A stretch of DNA of 64,000 nt, taken from Toxorhynchites rutilus septentrionalis (taxonomy: Eukaryota > Arthropoda > Insecta > Diptera > Culicidae). Under the pieces are notes generated by a model. That model did no database searches. It saw only the letters and a program-made list of their open reading frames with translations, and was not told the DNA's origin. The stretch spans positions 184,517,983 through 184,581,982 of the forward strand of contig NC_073746.1 in the NCBI RefSeq assembly GCF_029784135.1, written 5' to 3'. This document shows positions 33,680 through 44,514 of the stretch, piece by piece (positions within the stretch are counted from its first letter, which is position 1; each line of letters opens with the position of its first letter). The translations under genes were made by a program, and so were the position numbers.

Positions 33680-34925
33680 GAGAATATTACAAAATAAAGA
33701 CAGCTCAAATCGGACCATTCCTTCCTCGGGTTTAGGGCACACCAACGCATTTGGCCTTCCATTTTTGTTTATATAGATAGAAGATATAAGAATGCGTTAT
33801 TCCGTCTGAAATTTTTTTTCCAATTTCGGATAAAAATCAATTTCGTTAGCGCCAACATCAAATGGACTAACAACGCTTAGCTAATTGTAGAACATATGGG
33901 AATTCAATTTTCCGAATTTTCCGATTTTTCCGAATTTTCCGATTTTTCTCTCCTCGCTATATTGATCTACGGGAAGAGACGAATACAACGAAATATAGAT
34001 GACCCAAATTGAACCATTCCTTCCTCGGGTTTTGCGCTTACCAACACATTTAGCCTTCCATTTTTATTTATATATAAGATATGGTAATGCGTTATTTCGC
34101 CTGAAACCCACTTCCACTTACGAACAAAGATCAATTTCGATAGCGTAAACATCGAACGGACTAACAATGCTTGTTGTGATGTAATTTTCGAACATGTGGG
34201 AATTCAATTTTCCGAATTTTCCGATTTTTCTCTCCACTATATTGATCTACGGGAAGAGACGAATACAACAAAATACAGGAGGCAAAAATCGAACCATCCC
34301 TTCTTCGGGTTTTCCGCTTCCCAACAGATTTTGCCTTACATTTTTATTTATATAGATAGATAGATATAAGATATGGAAATGCGTTATTTCGCCTGAAAAT
34401 CCATTTCCACTTACGAACAAAGATCAATTTCGATAGCGCAAACATCGAATGGACTAACAACGCTTATTATGATATAATTTTCGAACATGTGGGAATTCAA
34501 TTTTCCGAATTTTCTGACCTTCATTCAGGATTTTCCGAAAATTTTCCGATTTTTCTCTTCACTATATTGATCTACGGGAAGAGACGAGTACAACAAAATA
34601 CAGGAGGCCAAAATTGGACCATCCCTTCTTCGGGTTTTCCGCTTCCCAACAGATTTTGCCTAACATTTTTATTTATATAGATAGATAGATATAAGATATG
34701 GAAATGCGTTATTTCGCCTGAAAATCCATTTCCACTTACAAAAAAAGATCAATTTCGATAGCGCAAACATCGAATGGACTAACAACGCTTATTATGATGT
34801 AATTTTCGAACATGTGGGAATTCAATTTTCCGAATTTTTCGACCTTCCTTCAGAGTTTTCCGAAAATTTTCCGGTTTGTCTCTCCACTATATTGATCTAC
34901 GGGAAGAGACGAATACAACAAAATG
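33680..34925 (+). repeat. Tandem array of about four units of 280-325 bp
   Basis: The block ATTGATCTACGGGAAGAGAC recurs at 33961, 34241, 34566 and 34891, giving spacings of 280, 325 and 325 bp. Each unit also has GCGTTATTTCGCCTGAAA-like, CAATTTCGATAGCG and GGGAATTCAATTTTCCGAA blocks. The last two full units are the most alike, while the first is most diverged. No coding potential. A satellite-like or amplified transposon piece. Confidence 0.85.
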
Positions 34926-34929
34926 AAGA

Positions 34930-35046
34930 AGGCTGAAATACTGATGCTATTGGATTGCATCACGGGAACACCAAGTTCAATGGGTAAATGGGTGCGAATA
35001 TTTCTTTTGCTCGGACGCAGTCACACGCAAACAAAATTTTCATATC
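34930..35046 (+). repeat. Short repeat duplicated at 36360-36480
   Basis: ATTGGATTGCATCAC.GGAACACC, AAATGGGTGCGAATATT and CTCGGACGCA recur on both sides of the ITmD37E element. They probably belong to the sequence the transposon landed in. Confidence 0.6.
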
Positions 35047-35048
35047 TA

Positions 35049-36332
35049 AAGGGTGTGTCACATCAAATTGCATCACGGAAAAAACGCTGTAGAAATTCGC
35101 CCAGTAGACCGATCCTTTTGAAAATTTTAGACAGTAAAATAAAAACTATTAAACAACTTTTGGCATTTTTTTTTATTCATACTTCGAGCCCAAGCCCGTA
35201 TGCTCGCACCTTCCTCTTTACCCCGTCCATAAGGTTCTGTACAACGTCAGGTTGTAGTTTTTTTTAACAGAAATCCATTTTCTCTTGAAGTTCACCTCCA
35301 ACTTTTGGGTTCTTCCGAAGGGCCTGCTTCATAATCGCCCAATATTTCTCTATTGGGCGAAGCTCCGGCGCGTTGGGCGGGTTCATTTCCTTTGGCACGA
35401 AGGTGACCCCGTTCACTTCGTACCACTCCAACACATCCTTTGAATAGTGGCACGAAGCGAGATCCGGCCAGAAGATGGTCGGGCCCTCGTGCTGCTTCAA
35501 TAGTGGTAGTAAGGGCTTCTGTAGGCACTCCTTAAGGTAAACCTGTCCGTTTACCGTGCCGGTCATCACGAAGGGGGCTTTCCGCTTTCCGCAAGAGCAG
35601 ATCGCTTGCCACACCATGTACTTTTCGGCAAACTTGGATAGTTTCTGCTTGCGAATCTCCTCCGGAACGCTGAATTTGTCCTCTGCGGAGAAGAACAACA
35701 GGCCCGGCAGCTGACGAAAGTCCGCTTTGACGTAGGTTTCGTCGTCCATTACCAGGCAATGCGGCTTCGTCAGCATTTCGGTGTACAGCTTCCGGGCACG
35801 CGTCTTCCCCACCATGTTTTGCCTTTCGTCGCGGTTAGGAGCCTTCTGAACCTTGTATGTACGCAGGCCCTCCCGCTGCTTAGTCTGCTGGACGAATGAA
35901 CTTGACAAATTCAGCTTATTGGCGACATCCCGGACCGAACTTCTCGGATCACGTCTAAACGGCTTAACTACGCGCTTGTGATCTTTTTCACTGATGGAGC
36001 ATCCATTTTTGCCGTTCTTCACCGGTCGATGGTTAGGTTCTCGAAGTATCGTTTTAGTACTCTGCTGACCGTGGATTGGACGATTCCCAGCATCTTACCG
36101 ATGTCCCGATGTGACAACTCCGGATTCTCGAAATGAGTGCGCAGGATTAATTCACGACGCTCTTTTTCGTTCGACGACATTTTTCCAAATTTACGAAAAA
36201 TTGACAGTGAAGCATGACCAACGTGATCTATACACTCTTATCTGATTATAAGCGAAAGCTGAAGATATAATTCTTAAAAATTAAATTTCTACAGCGTTTG
36301 TTCCGTGATGCAATTTGATGTGACACACCCTT
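35049..36332 (-). mobile_element. ITmD37E-type transposon, full length
   Basis: The ends AAGGGTGTGTCACATCAAAT and the exact inverse at 36332 are bordered by TA (35047-35048, 36333-36334). Inverted similarity extends to about 48 bases. Length 1284 bp. Two more copies lie at 61499-62683 and from 63371 to the window end. Confidence 0.9.
35264..36180 (-). pseudogene. DD37E transposase, catalytic part open but frameshifted at both ends
   Basis: A 252-codon frame (36022-35264) has the three catalytic residues: Asp in HCLVMDDETYVKADF, Asp in TIFWPDLASCHYS, and Glu in PELRPIEKYW. I count 37 residues between the last two, which is the DD37E spacing known from mosquito ITm elements. The N-terminal helix-turn-helix (from ATG at 36180, with ELSHRDIGKMLGIVQSTVSR) is cut off by a 4-nt deletion at the IDR/KVKNG junction relative to the other copies. 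The C-terminus is shifted after NPKV. The DNA-binding and catalytic parts are therefore not joined. Confidence 0.88.
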
Positions 36333-36520
36333 TATTCCATGCGAAAGCAGAACAGAAACTGACGATATTGGATTGCATCACTGGAACACCAGGTCTAATG
36401 CATAAATGGGTGCGAATATTCCTTCGCTCGGACGCATTCACACGCAAACAATGTTTCACGACTGTTCCATGCGAAATCAGAACAGAAACTGATGCGAGTA
36501 AAAGTACTCACGCCTTGCCT

Positions 36521-36904
36521 GGGTCCGCTATGGTTTCCCATACACTAATGCAAGCGAGCAAAAGAAATCACAGCTTGCATGTATTCACCATGACGGTTTC
36601 TCCAGGTGCCTAAATTTTGCGTCCGTGTTCGGGAACACATGGCGATCACCAATCATCATCAATTAACTAGATTGTTATGACTTCAATAGCTTGCTTTCAA
36701 AGCATCTTTTAAGTTATTGAAACGATTTTTTGGACCAATAAGTGACAATCATTTAACTCGTAGACATTTCATCTTTCGGATGAAGTGATTATTATACCAC
36801 TCCATTCAGCCGGTAAAGAGGTATTAACGTTCAAAACCTTGCAGTCCAGCGTCACTCTCTCGCTTTCGAAACCTTGAACTTACACCCCGGTACAGAATTA
36901 AAAA
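36521..36904. other. Unassigned sequence inside the opened mariner
   Basis: No frame or repeat recognised. Confidence 0.4.
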
Positions 36905-37374
36905 AAAACCTTTCTTTTATGCTGTTGGAGCAGTTGTTCGCACGTAAAAAACGGCGTTCGACGTCTCGTGGCTTCAATTCATACGGCACCCGATGTCCTA
37001 TCTTTCAGATCATTCCCATTGCTTTTAAACGATCGAATATGGTTTGCTGAGCTACTCCAAGTGTATCTGCAAGTTCTTGTTGCGTTTGTGACGGATCTGT
37101 TTTGGCGGTCCGGAACGTTCTTCGTCTTCCAAGTCAGAATTACCACTTTTAAACCGTGTAAACCACGTCTGCCACGTTTGCTCAGTTAGAGCATGGTCAC
37201 CATAAACGTTCACCAAAATGCGATGACTTTCCACAGCTTTTTTCCTCATATTGAAGTAATGAAGTATCACTCCCCGCAAGTAGCTGTCCAACGAATGTCT
37301 GGAAATTTGATTCACTAGAATGATAATCAATTTACGCCATCTGTTGTAAAACCGAAGAAACTTACCGGTACACC

Positions 37375-38201
37375 TAATATTATTGTTATTATAATAATAT
37401 TTTATTCAGAATTAAAAAATGGTTTTCAGAAAAACGAATTTTAATTTTTCAGCGTTATTCTTTAAAAATTTGTTTGATATTTTTTAATGAGAAAAAAAAG
37501 GCGTATATCTGCAGTTTCCTGCTCTGCATCAGTTTTTGACGACGTCAATCGTTTGAATCGCCTCAGTCGCTAACTATTGTTGATACTACTAAATTCGCGA
37601 AACCAACGTTCTCTACACCTCTGACCAGTATTATCGTTAACAAAAAAAAAAAAAATGAATTATATTCCAAAGCTTATGTGCAATAATGGATCGTTGTGTA
37701 ACTTCTGCCGAGATCTTCATCGAACTCTGCACCATGAATGTTCCCTTGATCAGGAATCAATTTAGGATGTAGTTCCTTAGAATTTTGCCTACATTCGGTA
37801 TCACGACTCCTCGATGACATATAAGCTTGTGCTACTATAAACGTGCATGACATTGAATACCTTCTGTCTAAACAATTTCCCGGCTTATTCGATCACTATA
37901 CGGATATCATCCATGGTTGAGTTTTCTTTCTAGACTCCGAAATCCAGTGTATCTAGACAGCCCTTTTCTTTGTGTGACCATATCCGCAGTACCATTCTGA
38001 ACATATTCGGGAATTCTCGGATCACCAGCTTCAATTCTATGTTGGGGATTCCATCGAGATCGGGAGTTCTTTTTACTTTCCGGTTTTTCGTAACAAGCAC
38101 GAGTCCCTAATTGGAGTCTGGCACACGTATGAATGCTTTCTTCCCACATCTAATTAGCCACATCGTTAGATCATGCGTCGGGGAGAGCCGATACACGAGG
38201 A
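37375..38201. other. Intron sequence, nothing recognised
   Basis: Only short chance frames. Confidence 0.5.
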
Positions 38202-38346
38202 GGCGATCTGGCGTAGTGGTAACATCCATACCTCTCACGCAGAGATCACGAGTTCAATTCTCACTCCCGACATTCTTCCAAAAATGGAAGTAAAAGTGAC
38301 GAACCAGCCGAAATGTGTTGAAAATCACTATAATAGAGAAAAATAA
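38202..38346 (+). mobile_element. Second tRNA-derived SINE family
   Basis: It has a tRNA-like head with box A TGGCGTAGTGG and box B GAGTTCAATTC, then CCCGACATTCTTCCAAAAAT and an A-rich end. The body differs from the 20689 type, so this is a separate family. The anticodon arm is not intact enough for a real tRNA. It resembles what I recall of Feilai-type mosquito SINEs; not verified. Confidence 0.65.
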
Positions 38347-38402
38347 TCCCATCCACGATAGCCTTCAGTTTTTCAGAACACAACTCCACGGGTTTCATTG
38401 TA

Positions 38403-38570
38403 AACCCATACCTCGCTATACGGCCGCTCTTTATACGGCTTTTCGTTGAACAAGTTTGGAACCGACCCGATAGAGTTTGTATGAATTTGTATTGGAATTA
38501 ATGATTTGTTATACGGTTTTTTTCTTAGCGGCCCATGAACATATCTAGGCCGTAAGTCGAGGTATGGGTG
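38403..38570. mobile_element. Small TA-flanked MITE
   Basis: ACCCATACCTCG at the left and CGAGGTATGGGT at the right are inverted repeats, followed inward by CTATACGGCC and GGCCGTAAG. TA lies outside on both sides (38401-38402, 38571-38572). 168 bp, non-coding; pogo- or mariner-type by duplication. Confidence 0.7.
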
Positions 38571-38572
38571 TA

Positions 38573-40424
38573 TCTCTATTTTTTTTTTCCATCACTATAT
38601 CGTATGTGTTTCCCAAGGGATTGACTATCGCGTCTCAGCATAGCTCTTCATAGCAATTCGACATGCTACAAAAATTGGCCCCTCTCTGACTTCATCTCTT
38701 CTTGCTCTCGAGACACACCTCCTGGTAATGAAACAGATGGCGTGGATATTGCAGAGTGTCTCATTTCATCAGCTCAATGTCCAGACACCTGAAGCATATT
38801 TCCATCTGCTTGGTAGCTGGAGACGTTATGAGCATACTAACTATCCCTATTTGTCTTCACTAGTTTGTTTACTGCTACCGTAGAGCGTAATAGCCGTCTT
38901 CGTGCCACCGTTAATGTTACTGTTTTTGAAAGCATAGGCAGCCGTGACAGTGTTCCGAGCTCTGCAATACAATTTTCTTACTCAATGTTAAACTTGCTAA
39001 AATTTACATTATAGACCCATTATAAATAATAATTGTATTGGTATCAACACAATTTTATTCTGTTGATTTTCATGACATGAAACGCTATGACTCAAGAATA
39101 ACATTTTATTGAGTGATTTTTATAGCTGCTTCGATGATGTTGTCTGGCATCAGTGTCGAAAAAATGACGATGCTTTCACCAATACAAACAAAACCATTGC
39201 CAAAGATTGAAAAATGAAAATTTAACTTTCAGATCACTAGCTCGAGTTTTCCGACGTGCAACAGCAGATGAAAATTGAATACCTTGTGAGTAATCGATTA
39301 GAGTTTGGTTGATGTTACTTTATGGGAAGTGTGCGAAAACGATCATTTTCTTCACACTGTTTCGCAAAATTATTGATTTTCGGGCGAGAGGTGAGGGAGG
39401 GAGATGAAAGAAATGAGCGCCATTGTGGCAGCCATTTGTGGCTAGCTTCCACCTTCACCTTAATATGGAATGCTACGGAGTGCGTTGATAGCGTCTCCTT
39501 CAGATCTAGGATCTAGGTCCGATTGATTCACGTCCCTTTCGGCAGTTAGTTGCAAATACCGTAAACAATCGGTAGCATACGGTGGCTACAAGCGTGAAAT
39601 GTACCACCAGATACGTATGAGAAAAGCTGATAAGCTGTTACTGTGATATCAGTAAACTTACGAAACCTCCTGAGATTATGGACGTGGTCACTTTCGGTCC
39701 AGGAGCATGTTACACAATTTCTGGCACCGTGGAAGCAGTCGTTAGCAGACACTGAGGAAAAAGCTCTGTGTAGAGCCAAGGAGATGTGTTTTCCTAATGA
39801 AAAACGCTTGAAGAGGAATTGTCTGACGCATTTCTTCACAAACTCTTTTGCGACTGACATGATCACATTAGTTTACATTCTCCAAAGGATGCAATACACA
39901 GATTTAGAACCGTTCCAGCATCTGAGTCCGATTTAGCGCATTGAATGTTAAAATGTCGACAAAAGGCTTTTTTTGTTACAATCACTGACCAATTGTTTAC
40001 AATAATGATTTTTATTTAGATCCTCCAAATGATTTTGTTCTTAAACTTTGTATCAGGCAAAACCGATTTGTGTGACATCAGAGAAACTGCTTACTGTTTG
40101 TTAGTTGGAGCAAGAATGAGTATTAGAAATCGTGAAAGGCTTACTTATACCCAATAAACTATAAATGGGCGGGATTAATTTGCAATATCTCCTCTCTTCA
40201 CAGTTTCCATATGAACGAACGTTGTATTTGCAGTTCGAGCGAGGGCTTGTTGTTGTTCCCCACTTGTTCCCCGGTACAGAAACCACAAGCAGATGAGTGC
40301 AGAAATTCACAGAACAAATGTGTGAGAAAATTAGTATGCTTTCAATTTTTGTTAATTAAAACCATTTCTTAATTGGCGAATCGTAAAGCATAACATATCA
40401 ATCAATTCTCAGAGAATTCTTAAT
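38573..40424. other. Intron sequence, nothing recognised
   Basis: Two overlapping frames of about 100 codons on opposite strands (39546-39936) have no motif and were not accepted. Confidence 0.5.
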
Positions 40425-40565
40425 TTGATTGGTATGCCAATCGTTGTCCGTTCATTCGTCAACATCCGTTGGCAGCAAACCTTTCCAAAAAAAAAAAAAA
40501 ATTGTTTTGATCTGACACCCTTTCTGAGAGACGTATTCTTGACGTAGGACTGGTTAATTCAGAAG
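40425..40565 (+). repeat. Dispersed repeat, copy 2 of 3
   Basis: It is related to 10237-10430 (GATTGGTATG.CAATCGT, CGTCAACATCCGTT, GAGAGACGTA). Diverged and non-coding. Confidence 0.5.
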
Positions 40566-40789
40566 AAATACTAAAAAAAGGCTAAATTTCTTCGAACCGT
40601 GTAAACTTTTTATGATACTGCCTTGGAGCACAATGAAAAATGAAAGGCTAGGAGAAACATAACAGTTTTATATTAATGTTCATTCCGGAGACACAACGAG
40701 CCGCTGGCGCTTTGACATGCATAGAAAAAGGAATACGTTCTCTCTCTCTCTCTTAATCGCCTCCATGAATGGTTCGCGGAATCTACGCC

Positions 40790-40990
40790 GCTAAAGATGG
40801 GTAACCTAGTTTACGTTATCGATGAGAACCAACGAAAAACTTGGGTCAGAGGAGTCGTCGGAGATCCGATCGTGTCGAGTGATGGGAGAATTTGATGAGC
40901 ACCTACCAGGAACATCCTTGGAGAAATTCGACGGGTGACCGATAATTTGTCGGTATTGGAGATATGTAAATGTAAATGTGAAATTGGAGG
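40790..40990 (+). pseudogene. BEL/Pao integrase C-terminal fragment
   Basis: The short frame MGNLVYVIDENQRKTWVRGV followed by SSDGRI matches the C-terminal chromodomain-like tail of BEL/Pao integrases (compare WFAETKPLQVGDLVLV at about 6490). A stop follows. No LTR is seen nearby; a remnant. Confidence 0.65.
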
Positions 40991-41137
40991 TAACGTTGCT
41001 TCAGATGCAAGGTCCGAGACAGAATTACGAACTGGGACTCTCATCGCAGATTAATCAGACCTAGTGTATTGGTTACAATGATTTGTGGAAATATGGGATA
41101 GACTCATAGAACATAGATTTGGTTTGTGGCAGTCAGC

Positions 41138-41707
41138 AAAAATTCAGTAAAACGCCGATGTCAACGTTTAATGATGTTTCTTCCGTTGTATCCCTGCATC
41201 ATATCCCTCCTATTCGATCGATAAACTTTTACTTAGTCGCGGCAATACATACACATACTCTTCACAGATACACGGGCCTAAGGTTGTGCAGTCCACTGAT
41301 GATTCAACAAGAGCTGAGAATTGTACCGCTAATGGCAATTCTGCACGAGCTGATGATTCTGCCGGCTAGTGACCATTCTATCTTGGATTCCTCGAGTCGA
41401 GAAAGACACACCACGTTAGATATGGGGTACAGACTAGGGGGGCGTTGCTGATTAATGGTCAGCTGCATCCCAATAGAAAGTATCCCGTGTCGGGCACACG
41501 TACAGAGCGTTGCAGACTGCAACATCCCAATTATGAGAACACTTGTAATACTAACCTCGAACCAACCGCGAGTAATCGGTTACATATTACTAACAACATT
41601 ACTAACTAACATATTATGTAAGGCAAACATTGTCAAAATATTGAACTCCCGGCCCCGTCAGGCTAACGTTATATGAGCCTCAATAAAAATATATATTTTT
41701 GATAAAA
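41138..41707 (+). mobile_element. LINE family A, 3' untranslated fragment
   Basis: It is collinear with the reverse complement of 3414-3950, and it ends in AATAAAAATATATATTTTTG and an A-run. Only the 3' end of the element was copied; the 110-codon frame here (41119-41451) is untranslated LINE sequence. Confidence 0.85.
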
Positions 41708-41797
41708 AAAATTGTACACTACGAAATTTTGTATATCATAACCAATAGTTCATGTTAATACTGTACTGGATATCATTCCTTTCATACTGTTACTCAC

Positions 41798-42020
41798 CAG
41801 TGTAGTCTGTGTTGGACTTGCAGCGATGACGGTGTTATCGTTTGAGGAGGGCTTCTCGCTTGTTGAGCTACTAACCGAATCGGTGTTACCGATAATACTT
41901 CGCGTCCGTAATTCATAGCTTTGATGAATACTGCTGTTTGAATCATGAACTGGACTGCGAGTATTGCTACTGCTACTGGTGTTGTTGGATCTGTATGTTG
42001 GTGATGAGGTTGGGGATATT
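41798..42020 (-). CDS. Internal exon 2 of the minus-strand cellular gene
   Basis: The exon is 223 nt. The acceptor ttttgtttctcatttcag is just above 42020, and the donor CTG/GTGAGT at 41798/41797. The first base completes Arg with exon 1 (AG+A); it leaves in phase 0 into exon 3. It encodes ISPTSSPTYRSNNTSSSSNT, then YELRTRSIIGNTDSVSSSTS and ASPTQTTL: Ser/Thr/Asn-rich, disordered. Its flanking introns (20.4 and 21.1 kb) hold two pairs of long inverted repeats. Confidence 0.85.
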
Positions 42021-44514
42021 CTGAAATGAGAAACAAAATCCAGAATTAAGAATCGAGAATTAAATTCATTTACTGTACACAAGAAAACCCTAGGACAAAA
42101 TAATGGCTGGTTCATGAAAAACCCTGAAGAAACATTTCTCGAGAATCGTCCGTTATGAAAATTCTGAGCTTTCGGAAGAGTTGCAGAACGAACAGAAGCG
42201 AATCGAGCTGATCTGGTCTAGTGAGAGAGAGAGATGTTGGATTTAAGAGACTTTAAACTCTGGGAGTTCATTCGTCTCTGCAAAGGTCTAGTGAGCATGA
42301 ATAAATTTAGTTGAACAACCATTCTACGCAACTTTCCCGGATTATTGGGATTGAAAACAGGGAACACTGAAAGATACCACACGTATTCGAATTTATCGGC
42401 CAGTTGCTTCTCTGTCAGCTTCTTGAGCCCACAATGCTTGTCATGCTATGAATCATGAATTTCTCTTCCAGTTAGCTTGATCAGGACTTGGAAGAAACTC
42501 AATTTCATAACGCTTTTCCTGGTAAATTAGCAAAGAAACTGCACTGGTTTTACACAGACATAGCATCGTTTATTGTAACCTTTTAACTGTTGATGATAAG
42601 TCACGACGCTACTTCATTAAATACTATTAATAATAAATGGAAGCTCTTTTCGCAATTTTCCCCTGGCATTCTTTCGAATGCGATTAACCGATTGTCTCAA
42701 TTAGGTATCGTCACTCTGTCCTGATTTGAAGTTTAAATTCATCCTGTCTCGCCATTTCCACGGAGTGCAAGATGAATCCGACGACGATCAGACAAAGAAC
42801 GAAGAATGCAGAAAAATGTGCAGCAGAATAGCGTTCAGCATACAAACATGTAACTTTCTAAAGGGTGAAAAAGTCGTCTGGCAGCGAAACTTTTTTATCG
42901 TCGCGACGATTTCGATTTTCACCACACAGCATTTGTTTTTTCTTCCTTCTCTCGGTTTGTAGCGCGCTTCCGTGTTTTTCTTGGTAGTGGGTGGATGAGC
43001 TTGGTATTATGCTTCGTTGGTAATGCTGGGAAAATCGATTTACAGTGAGCTTGGCGCAATGTTTGGGTGCTTCCGCTCAAACCATGAGATACTCCTACAT
43101 TTAATCACTTTGAAAAGAAACGACATAATAGCATTAAATTATGATTCGTATGAACGTAGTTAATGTCATGATTACAGTTCACTCATTGTTTGATGATATG
43201 TGAAAAAAGGTTTTACATCCATATTTGCTTTTACAGATGGAAATTATTGAACAGAATCCATTGTGTTCAACGTTCAACCAACCATGCCGTCACATTTTAA
43301 TGTCGAATGTAACGGCATGGAATTAAACATCATATTCACAACATGAAAAGTTCAATGATCGGCCAGACGTGCCAATGCATATACACTTTTTTTTTGCAGC
43401 CCTATTCAACCCAAAGCGGGGCAGAGCAGATGTTTAAATATTTAATCTACACCACAAGGCTCGGCAGATAGCAATTTCCCTCGCGACGTTCCTGGCACAG
43501 TCCTGTCGGCCCACATTCTTACAGCCCTTGCAACATTTTTTTCCCCGAATGTACATCGAGCCTTGTTACCCAGAATATCATCTCTGGTGCTTCCGCCTTG
43601 CTATATTTGTGCTTATATGTATTTTTCGTTTATATTCGTTCTCGCGTGCCTCAAAGTTCATTGTTCTTGCGAGGACTTTTTTCAATTACCATACTGTTGT
43701 TGGCCTGGTATTACAACATTTTGTCGAATAACGTTTAGTCGAACGAACGAACAGTGATCCTTTGTGATAACGCGATAACTGGCGATTTTTATTGTGTAAG
43801 TATTCGAGCCATGTTTTGTGTTTTTGTGGTGCTTGGTGTATTGAATTCTGTTCCGCGGAATTGGGACTTCAAAACAACGTGTGATATAAAAAAGGCAACA
43901 AATGTGATATTCGACAAGATAGGAATATTGCTAATATACCCGAGGAAAAAAACACACCGTTTGCGCAATGTAATCAATTGAGGCAGATTTATTCCACTTT
44001 GTTGAACGGAGTTAGTGTTTGTTAAACTGGCTTCAATTAAATGTGCGACTGTAAGTTTCATTTTGAAGATGAGTAAATTTCGTAAAGAAACAGTTGTAAA
44101 ACACTTGAGCTAATAGAATTAAGTGACATTTTGAAAGTGACAAACAAAGGTAAGTGTTTTCTTGAGTGTTTTTATTAATCTCCCAAAAATGCATGATAAA
44201 CTTGATTGTGTCTATCAACTAGAATAAAACTCTCCAAACGATCAACAATTCTTTCTTCGACACCCAATTCGTATAATTTTTAACGTCACTGCATTATACT
44301 TTCAACACTTCTTGATGGGTCTACAATTGATGCGTCTGAATATGGGCTCGATACTCATAAGTGTAGCGCATTTATTTCGCTTGTCGATACTGCTGTCATT
44401 CATTTGACAACAAATAAATTTTCCAATGTGTTCATTCATGAATGTGTTCTTTTTTAGCTTTCTTTGAAGTTCGAGTTATGAGCCTTCATTCACATTTATT
44501 CATTGCCATTGATT
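42021..44514. other. Start of the 21.1 kb intron between exons 2 and 1; nothing recognised
   Basis: Only frames under 92 codons without motifs. Confidence 0.5.

Larger units (their letters stand above)
33210..37374 (-). mobile_element. Mariner copy 2, opened by a 3.4 kb block
   Basis: The left end (33210, GGAGTACCGGTAAG) and right end (37374, complement of GGTGTACCGGTAAGTTTC) are those of the mariner at 13884-15130, both next to TA. The left part (33210-33485) is the transposase C-terminus; the right part (36905-37374) is the N-terminus, with MIIILVNQISRHSLDSYLRG and WQTWFTRFKSGNSDLEDEE on the minus strand. The middle is replaced by a tandem array, an ITmD37E element and unassigned sequence. 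Confidence 0.78.

Noticed and set aside
33680..34925. CRISPR-like array
   Set aside because: Units are about 300 bp long and similar over their whole length, with no short repeat/unique spacer pattern.
39546..39936. Overlapping 97- and 106-codon frames on both strands
   Set aside because: No motif, no start context, no repeat support; likely chance.
41119..41451. 110-codon plus-strand gene
   Set aside because: It is the untranslated 3' region of LINE family A, present in inverse at 3654-3998.
42726..43981. Possible exons of another gene (several 60-80 codon frames)
   Set aside because: No consistent splice sites with matching phase could be found.
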